NCBI GenBank assembly: GCA_023395515.1
Contig: JAEWZB010000009.1
Location: 1-10,710, forward strand
From: Bacillota bacterium
GTDB taxonomy: Bacteria; Bacillota; Syntrophomonadia; Syntrophomonadales; Syntrophomonadaceae
DNA: 10,710 nucleotides
Reading direction: 5' to 3'
Under the pieces are notes generated by a model, which was not told where the DNA came from, did no database searches, and worked only from the letters and a program-made list of their open reading frames with translations. Numbering within the stretch: position 1 is the stretch's first letter; every line of letters starts with the position of its first letter. Below, in pieces: positions 6,570 through 10,710 of the stretch. Made by a program: the position numbers and the translations under genes.

Positions 6570-7940
6570 ATGGAGAATTATAATGCTTTAGTTAATAAAC
6601 AAAGAAGGTTATTCCAAACCGGTCAGACGTTAGATATCGACTTTCGTTTAGGAGCCTTAGAAAAGCTAAAATCTATAATTAAAGAGCAAGAGCAGAAAAT
6701 TATTCAGGCCCTTAAAGGGGATTTAAATAAAGCGGAATTTGAAGCTTACTCTACAGAAATTGGGGTTGTCTTAGGAGAAATTAGCTTTATCCAAAGACAT
6801 CTGCGCTCCTGGATTAAGCCGCAGAAGGTAAAGACTCCTCTGACTCATTTTGGTGCTTCCAGTTATATTTATTCAGATCCTTATGGGGTGGCTTTGATAA
6901 TTGCTCCCTGGAACTACCCCTTCCAACTGGCGATTGCTCCTTTGGTGGGAGCTATTGCGGCAGGAAATTGTGCGGTAATTAAACCTTCAGAGCTTACCCC
7001 CCAGACCTCGGCGGTGCTAGAGGAACTGATTTCTAAAATATTTCCGGAAGAATATATGGCCGTAGTTCAGGGAGGAGTAGAAACAAGTCAAGCTCTTTTA
7101 CAGGAAAAATTTGATACCATCTTTTTTACGGGAAGTGTGCCGGTGGGGAAAATAGTTATGGAGGCTGCGGCCCGGCAATTAATTCCCGTAACCTTAGAAT
7201 TAGGGGGAAAGAGCCCTTGTATTGTCCATGAGGATGCCAAGATTAAATTAGCTGCCAAAAGAATTGCCTGGGGAAAATTTATTAACGCCGGACAAACTTG
7301 TGTAGCGCCTGATTATGTATATCTCCATCATAAAGTTCGGGATAAGTTTTTCCAGGAATTAAAGTCCGCTATTCAAGAGCTTTATGGGGAAAGACCGCTA
7401 AATAATCCCAATTACACCCATATTGTAACCCCGAGACATTATGATAGGTTAAGTTCTTTTCTGCAGGAAGGCCAGATCCTGATAGGCGGAAAAGGGGATA
7501 GGGAGAACTTGGTGTTAGAACCCACAGTTCTTACCCACATCACCTGGAAGGATTCGGTCATGCAGGATGAGATTTTTGGCCCTATTCTGCCTATTCTGGA
7601 ATACAACGATCTGGCTCAGGTTATTGAGGGAATTGGTAATCATCCCCAACCATTGGCACTTTATTTATTTTCGGAAAGCTCCAGGGTTACCCAAAAGGTC
7701 CTGAGACATGTTACCTTTGGAGGAGGTTGTATTAACGATACTATTTACCATTTAGTCTCACCTTATTTACCTTTTGGAGGAGTAGGAAGCAGTGGAATAG
7801 GAACTTATCACGGGCAAGCTAGTTTTGAGGCATTTTCACATAAGAAAAGCGTCCTTAAGCAGACGACCCGCTTTGATATGCCCATGCGTTACCCTAATTT
7901 CAAAGACGGGCTAAAACTCATTAAGTTCTTTTTAAAATAA
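6570..7940 (+). CDS. NAD(P)-dependent aldehyde dehydrogenase, class 3 (ALDH3/YwdH-like)
   Basis: This 456-residue protein has the compact length and layout of class 3 aldehyde dehydrogenases. Landmarks are IIAPWNYPFQLAI (cofactor and substrate tunnel region), FFTGSVPVGK (nucleotide-binding turn), LELGGKSP with general base E210, NAGQTCVAPDY with catalytic C244, EIFGPILPI and PFGGVGSSGIG. The spacing of E210 and C244 fits ALDH3 enzymes, which oxidise medium- or long-chain or aromatic aldehydes to acids. The C-terminus (GLKLIKFFLK) is mildly amphipathic, and some relatives associate with membranes through this end. A strong GGAGG at 6559-6563 fixes the ATG. It follows the GGDEF/HD-GYP gene by 138 bp with no clear terminator or promoter between, so they may share a transcript. 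The physiological aldehyde is unknown. Confidence 0.95.
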   Translation: MENYNALVNKQRRLFQTGQTLDIDFRLGALEKLKSIIKEQEQKIIQALKGDLNKAEFEAYSTEIGVVLGEISFIQRHLRSWIKPQKVKTPLTHFGASSYIYSDPYGVALIIAPWNYPFQLAIAPLVGAIAAGNCAVIKPSELTPQTSAVLEELISKIFPEEYMAVVQGGVETSQALLQEKFDTIFFTGSVPVGKIVMEAAARQLIPVTLELGGKSPCIVHEDAKIKLAAKRIAWGKFINAGQTCVAPDYVYLHHKVRDKFFQELKSAIQELYGERPLNNPNYTHIVTPRHYDRLSSFLQEGQILIGGKGDRENLVLEPTVLTHITWKDSVMQDEIFGPILPILEYNDLAQVIEGIGNHPQPLALYLFSESSRVTQKVLRHVTFGGGCINDTIYHLVSPYLPFGGVGSSGIGTYHGQASFEAFSHKKSVLKQTTRFDMPMRYPNFKDGLKLIKFFLK

Positions 7941-7974
7941 ATCCATGCCGGGATTATGCCAAGCTTTTTAAGAG

Positions 7975-8003
7975 TTGAATTACGTGGGGTGAAAATTTAA
8001 AAA
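7975..8003 (+). promoter_or_regulatory. Weak candidate promoter for the 327-residue unknown gene
   Basis: TTGAAT (7975-7980) is followed after 17 bp by TAAAAA (7998-8003). The -35 is reasonable but the -10 is weak. No terminator hairpin was found between the aldehyde dehydrogenase stop and this point, so readthrough is also possible. Confidence 0.25.
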
Positions 8004-8063
8004 AATTTGATAGGTTTAGAAAAGGGACAGGGTTAAGGATGCATTGCGGAAAAGAGGTCATAA

Positions 8064-9047
8064 ATGAAATATACAAGCAGTGTTTTACGAAATTTATATT
8101 GGAGTATGGAAATTGATTTACATAAAGATTTTACCGACATTATGAAGAACAGAATGCTTAAAATAGGGGTAGAACCGTCAAATGATAAAGACTGTGTTTA
8201 TGAATACTTCAATTTACTTAAAAGAATAGTACCCCAAACCCCAAGAATTGTTAAAAAGTCGAAAGAATTTAATTGCCCCAAAGAATATGAATATGCCCTG
8301 GATGAAATAGAGGACAAAATCGTAAAAGGAGACAGTTTAATTCCATTCATGAGCGATAGTATTCTTAAACCTGACTTTAATGATGGTTTACTAAATGATT
8401 GGAATATTTATCATTTACATTTAACCAAACGATTCCGGGCCGATGGATTTGCCAAAAGAAGTGATTATGAGTTATTTGTCTATTTCACAGAAGAAACGGC
8501 TTACTTTATTCAAATATATCCTCATAATAAAAAGAATCTTTATTCAACCCAAGATATGGTAAGGATTATTTATGATAATTGGCCCCAGCTTATTGAAAAA
8601 AACCGGATTAATGCGGTAAGTTTAACCCAGGAGATAGATGATGAAGCTTATGGGGAATTAAGAAAGGCCAACATCTCCACCTTTGTTCAAATAAGGGAGA
8701 ACGAAATTTTTGGACTTATTGGAGGAGGATACATGTCAAACGGATTTTCCACAGAAGCTTTGAGAAGTGCTGATCATTGGTATAACCTAATGAAAATTCG
8801 GGAACAGGTGTTGATAGAAAATGTTGAATTTATATTACGGGCTATAAAGCAAGTAAATCATACCGTAAATAGTGATTTAGACATTTGCTTGTTGTGGCTT
8901 GATTCTGATGATAAAACTACTTTCTTAGACAAAACAAATCATGTAATAATACAATTGGATTTTACAGATCACATTATGAGAGTATGCAAACCATTTGAGG
9001 TTTTTGGATTTGAACTTGGCAGTATCCCACCGCCCAAGTCTTACTAG
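8064..9047 (+). CDS. Unrecognised protein with W-x-I-x-H-L-H-L motif
   Basis: I do not recognise a named family for this 327-residue soluble protein. No signal peptide or TM segment is visible. The central part (about 110-175) looks the most conserved: D112-W113-N-I-Y-H117-L-H119-L, then RSDYELFVYF, AYFIQIYPHNKK with H154, and IIYDNWP with W173. I have an impression, not verified, that similar W-x-I-H-H-L-H-L ... N-W-P blocks recur in uncharacterised bacterial proteins. The alternation of strands with H and R residues loosely recalls RelE-like folds; this is speculation. The N-terminus is lysine-rich and helical, and the C-terminus has an acidic stretch (LDICLLWLDSDD). AGAGGT at 8053-8058 supports the ATG. 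It is clearly A+T-richer than the upstream operon (about 30% G+C in a sampled line), which may indicate acquired DNA. Confidence 0.8.
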   Translation: MKYTSSVLRNLYWSMEIDLHKDFTDIMKNRMLKIGVEPSNDKDCVYEYFNLLKRIVPQTPRIVKKSKEFNCPKEYEYALDEIEDKIVKGDSLIPFMSDSILKPDFNDGLLNDWNIYHLHLTKRFRADGFAKRSDYELFVYFTEETAYFIQIYPHNKKNLYSTQDMVRIIYDNWPQLIEKNRINAVSLTQEIDDEAYGELRKANISTFVQIRENEIFGLIGGGYMSNGFSTEALRSADHWYNLMKIREQVLIENVEFILRAIKQVNHTVNSDLDICLLWLDSDDKTTFLDKTNHVIIQLDFTDHIMRVCKPFEVFGFELGSIPPPKSY

Positions 9048-9082
9048 AATCTCAGGGCATATTTAACCCGCAACAAATAATG

Positions 9083-9098
9083 ATTACTGATAAGTAAT
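9083..9098. repeat. Short hairpin between the unknown gene and the acetyltransferase gene
   Basis: ATTACT (9083-9088) and AGTAAT (9093-9098) form a perfect 6-bp stem with a GATA loop. It lies 26 bp before the acetyltransferase start. There is no T tract, so it is not a classical terminator; it could be an operator or chance. Confidence 0.3.
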
Positions 9099-9123
9099 TG
9101 GCAAAAAGAATCGGGGAGTAACC

Positions 9124-9621
9124 ATGAATTACGAAAAAATCTTAACCAGTGATACTGATGCTATAAAAGAACTGTCAGATTTGGCCACCGAAATCGTAAA
9201 AGAACATTTTGATCCTATTATCGGCGCCGCACAAAATGATTATATGATTGAGAAATTCCAGTCAGTTCCGGCCATTAGCCAGCAATTAGAGAATGGTTAT
9301 CAATACTATTTGGTGAGGGATATTACCGGAAAAAAAGTGGGCTTTCTGGCCTTTTATCCAAGAGGGAATGAACTATATTTAAGCAAGATGTATTTGCATA
9401 AAACTAAGCGGGGTCAAGGTATTGCCAAAGATATGCTGCAATTTGTCATTGGGCAGGCCCAGGAAGATGGTCTTGCCTCTATCGTTTTAAATGTTAATAA
9501 AAATAATAATGCCATTGGGGCTTATGAGAAATTAGGCTTTAAAAAGATAAAGGAAGAAAAGAAAGATATCGGAGATGGTTTCTTTATGGATGATTTTATA
9601 TATGAGTATTTAATTAAATAA
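9124..9621 (+). CDS. GNAT-family N-acetyltransferase
   Basis: This 165-residue protein has the GNAT fold signature. Motif A, with the acetyl-CoA pyrophosphate-binding R-x-x-G-x-A, lies at R96-G-Q-G99-I-A101, preceded by the strand LYLSKMYLHK. Motif B includes NNAIGAYEKLGFKKIKEE near 137-154. The ending DIGDGFFMDDFIYEY resembles a subgroup of small-molecule or polyamine-type acetyltransferases that end in MDDY/F-I-x-E. It would transfer acetyl from acetyl-CoA to an amine; the substrate cannot be inferred. GGGGAG at 9113-9118 fixes the start. It lies 76 bp after the 327-residue unknown gene and is followed by a strong terminator. There is no adjacent ribbon-helix-helix gene, so a GNAT toxin role is unlikely. 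Confidence 0.92.
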   Translation: MNYEKILTSDTDAIKELSDLATEIVKEHFDPIIGAAQNDYMIEKFQSVPAISQQLENGYQYYLVRDITGKKVGFLAFYPRGNELYLSKMYLHKTKRGQGIAKDMLQFVIGQAQEDGLASIVLNVNKNNNAIGAYEKLGFKKIKEEKKDIGDGFFMDDFIYEYLIK

Positions 9622-9701
9622 ATGTTAATTTCTAAAAAGTATGAGAGAAGTGATAATAGGAAATACGGATAAGTTCGAAATTATGATAGAGTATTCCATA
9701 A

Positions 9702-9749
9702 AAAATAGCCTACGGTTATATGAATATAACCGTAGGCTATTTTATTTTT
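9702..9749. terminator. Strong, probably bidirectional rho-independent terminator
   Basis: AAAATAGCCTACGGTTATA (9702-9720) and its exact reverse complement (9725-9743) form a perfect 19-bp stem with a TGAA loop. The right arm runs into TTTTATTTTTA, and the left is preceded by further A residues that would read as U on the other strand. It separates the acetyltransferase gene from the DUF6323/DUF6179 operon. Confidence 0.9.
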
Positions 9750-9750
9750 A

Positions 9751-9779
9751 TTGCTTTTATAAAAATCAGATGTTATAGT
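9751..9779 (+). promoter_or_regulatory. Extended -10 promoter of the DUF6323/DUF6179 operon
   Basis: TTGCTT (9751-9756) is separated by 17 bp from TATAGT (9774-9779), which is preceded by TG one base upstream (9771-9772), giving an extended -10 TGTTATAGT. It sits just after the terminator. The predicted transcript start near 9786 leaves a leader of about 130 nt before the TTG start. Confidence 0.5.
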
Positions 9780-9784
9780 TAAAT

Positions 9785-9836
9785 TTGTGACGATTATATT
9801 AAATATATAAAAATATCCAATAATAATATATCACAA
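9785..9836. promoter_or_regulatory. Long imperfect inverted repeat at the predicted transcript start
   Basis: TTGTGA (9785-9790) and TATATTA (9795-9801) pair with TAATATA (9824-9830) and TCACAA (9831-9836). This gives 13 base pairs with a CGAT bulge on the left and a 22-nt loop. It could be an operator with CRP/FNR-like TTGTGA half-sites or a 5' mRNA hairpin. The region's A+T richness raises the chance level for the inner half but not for TTGTGA/TCACAA. Confidence 0.35.
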
Positions 9837-9874
9837 TAGAGAAGTATTGTCAACGAATATTTTAAATATGTCAA
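9833..9874. promoter_or_regulatory. Cluster of operator-like dyads and a 21-bp-spaced TGTCAA repeat
   Basis: ACAATA (9833-9838) and TATTGT (9845-9850) form a dyad around GAGAAG. ATATTTTAAATAT (9857-9869) is a palindrome around a central T. TGTCAA occurs at 9848-9853 and again at 9869-9874, exactly 21 bp or two helical turns apart. These elements lie in the leader of the following operon and suggest a repressor site or RNA structure. Confidence 0.3.
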
Positions 9875-9914
9875 GAGAAATTTAAGAATATTTATATTGG
9901 GGGGAGATGATTTT

Positions 9915-10415
9915 TTGCCATTTGAAATTATGCCAGCATTTTCTTCTTTAATGCACAAACAGGCCATTGAGGAAATTGAACGATGTAATGAGCTAACGGC
10001 TAAATTTGGATTAACTTTATCACGGCAAGATGCCATCGAATTGGTGGAAACGCGGACGTTCTCACTGAAAAGCAATGGGCGTATTGAATTCGGGGGTGGG
10101 GTAATTGATAAAATAATTCAGGGATTTTGCTCTTCTCCTTATATTTCTAAGCATAATTATGTAGATACCCTGCATGAGTTAATTGAAATATTTTATTTTT
10201 ATAAGAATGAAACCCTGGATTTAATAAGTGATGATGACTTGATAAAGTTTATGAAAGATTTTTTTGACGGACAATGCCAAGGATCATTAGAATTGCTAGC
10301 GGGGCGGGAGCTTGATAAAATAGCGCGTAATTTACGGTATGGATATGCTCCTGATTATTGGGAGAATGATGAATACGATGAGGATGGTGAAGGGGGAAAA
10401 GATGGTGGATATTAA
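9915..10415 (+). CDS. DUF6323-family protein of unknown function (TTG start)
   Basis: From the TTG at 9915 this encodes 166 residues. The strong GGGGGGAG site (9899-9906) sits 8-9 bases upstream of this TTG. An in-frame TTG at 9897 lies before that site, and the first in-frame ATG (9930) is too far from it. The blocks LSRQDAIELVETR, GRIEFGGG, FCSSPYISKHNY and TLHELIEIFYFYKNET, then DDDLIKFMKDFFDGQCQGSLELL, match what I remember of the DUF6323 family in Clostridia. It is predicted soluble and mostly helical, with no catalytic motif I can name, and ends in an acidic, glycine-rich tail (WENDEYDEDGEGG). It overlaps the next gene by 14 bp, indicating coupled translation and probably a shared complex or process. 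The family name is from memory; the function is unknown. Confidence 0.8.
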   Translation: MPFEIMPAFSSLMHKQAIEEIERCNELTAKFGLTLSRQDAIELVETRTFSLKSNGRIEFGGGVIDKIIQGFCSSPYISKHNYVDTLHELIEIFYFYKNETLDLISDDDLIKFMKDFFDGQCQGSLELLAGRELDKIARNLRYGYAPDYWENDEYDEDGEGGKDGGY

Positions 10416-10710
10416 AAAACCATACGTTATTGAAAGCCAAAATCTGAGTAGTGAATTTTATTTTAATTCTATTTTAGAGGAAGCTTATACTTATGGGACT
10501 TTAAATCAGTCTGATATAGAAAATATTCAATTACAATGTATTAATCTCTTATCATATAAATGTGAAAGATATAATTGCGGTGCAAGCAGTTCTATAAGGA
10601 TCGAGATGGCTGAAAGCATTATGAAATCGAACCTTTATACCATAGGCTTATATCTAAAATCATTGCCTGATGCAGATTATGCGGTAGAGGAACTTAAAAC
10701 TATAAAGATT
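10402..10710 (+). CDS. DUF6179-family protein, N-terminal part (3'-truncated by window)
   Basis: An open frame starts at the ATG at 10402 and runs to the window end, giving 103 residues. It is preceded by AGGGGG at 10391-10396. Visible blocks include FNSILEEAYTYGTLNQSDIE, LQCINLLSYKCERYN, ASSSIRIEMAESIMKSN and YTIGLYLKSLPDADYAVEEL, which I recall as the N-terminus of DUF6179 proteins, usually several hundred residues long. The gene overlaps the DUF6323 gene by 14 bp in another frame, and I recall the two families occurring side by side. No enzymatic motif or TM segment is present in the visible part, which looks helical. The function is unknown. Confidence 0.78.
   Translation, partial: MVDIKKPYVIESQNLSSEFYFNSILEEAYTYGTLNQSDIENIQLQCINLLSYKCERYNCGASSSIRIEMAESIMKSNLYTIGLYLKSLPDADYAVEELKTIKI

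Noticed and set aside
8064..9621. Toxin-antitoxin pair made of the unknown 327-residue gene and the GNAT gene
   Set aside because: GNAT toxins pair with small ribbon-helix-helix antitoxins. The neighbour is large, lacks such a motif, and the genes are 76 bp apart.
9744..9896. CRISPR array or replication origin in the A+T-rich intergenic region
   Set aside because: There are no regularly spaced long repeats and no DnaA-box series; the repeats present are short dyads that fit promoter control better.
9794..10075. 93-codon minus-strand open frame across the DUF6323 gene start and its leader
   Set aside because: It overlaps a conserved gene and its control region, and its C-terminal part is low-complexity translation of A+T-rich DNA.

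Overview
The window is a 10.7 kb piece of a low-to-moderate G+C Firmicutes-type genome. Strong AGGAGG-type ribosome-binding sites, short intergenic gaps, a TTG start and gene content typical of anaerobic respiration point to an anaerobic member of the Clostridia, perhaps Peptococcaceae-like. This placement is inferred from style and gene content only. All supported genes lie on the + strand.

Region 1 (1-4637) is an anaerobic respiratory operon. It holds the 3' part of a molybdopterin oxidoreductase catalytic subunit (DMSO reductase superfamily), a four-cluster ferredoxin-like electron-transfer subunit, an NrfD/PsrC-type membrane anchor and quinol-interacting subunit, and a TorD-family maturation chaperone. 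A small Ada-type zinc-domain protein, which lacks the methyl-acceptor cysteine, follows closely. A hairpin terminator ends the unit. Together the first four genes encode a complex iron-sulfur molybdoenzyme (CISM) and its chaperone. The terminal electron acceptor cannot be read from what is visible.

Region 2 (4638-7940) carries a 7-TM protein with GGDEF and HD-GYP domains, so cyclic-di-GMP synthesis and breakdown may sit in one chain. The HD-GYP part has an Asp-to-His change at a likely metal-ligand position. A class 3-type aldehyde dehydrogenase follows after a 138 bp gap.

Region 3 (7941-9743) is visibly more A+T-rich. It holds an unrecognised 327-residue protein with a W-x-I-x-H-L-H-L motif and a GNAT acetyltransferase, and closes with a perfect 19-bp inverted repeat that should terminate transcription, probably in both directions.

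Region 4 (9744-10710) begins with about 150 bp of very A+T-rich DNA. It contains a good extended -10 promoter, several nested dyads and a TGTCAA repeat spaced by 21 bp. An overlapping gene pair follows that I recognise as DUF6323 and DUF6179 family proteins; the second is cut by the window end. The function of this pair is not known to me, and it is the best candidate here for an undescribed system.
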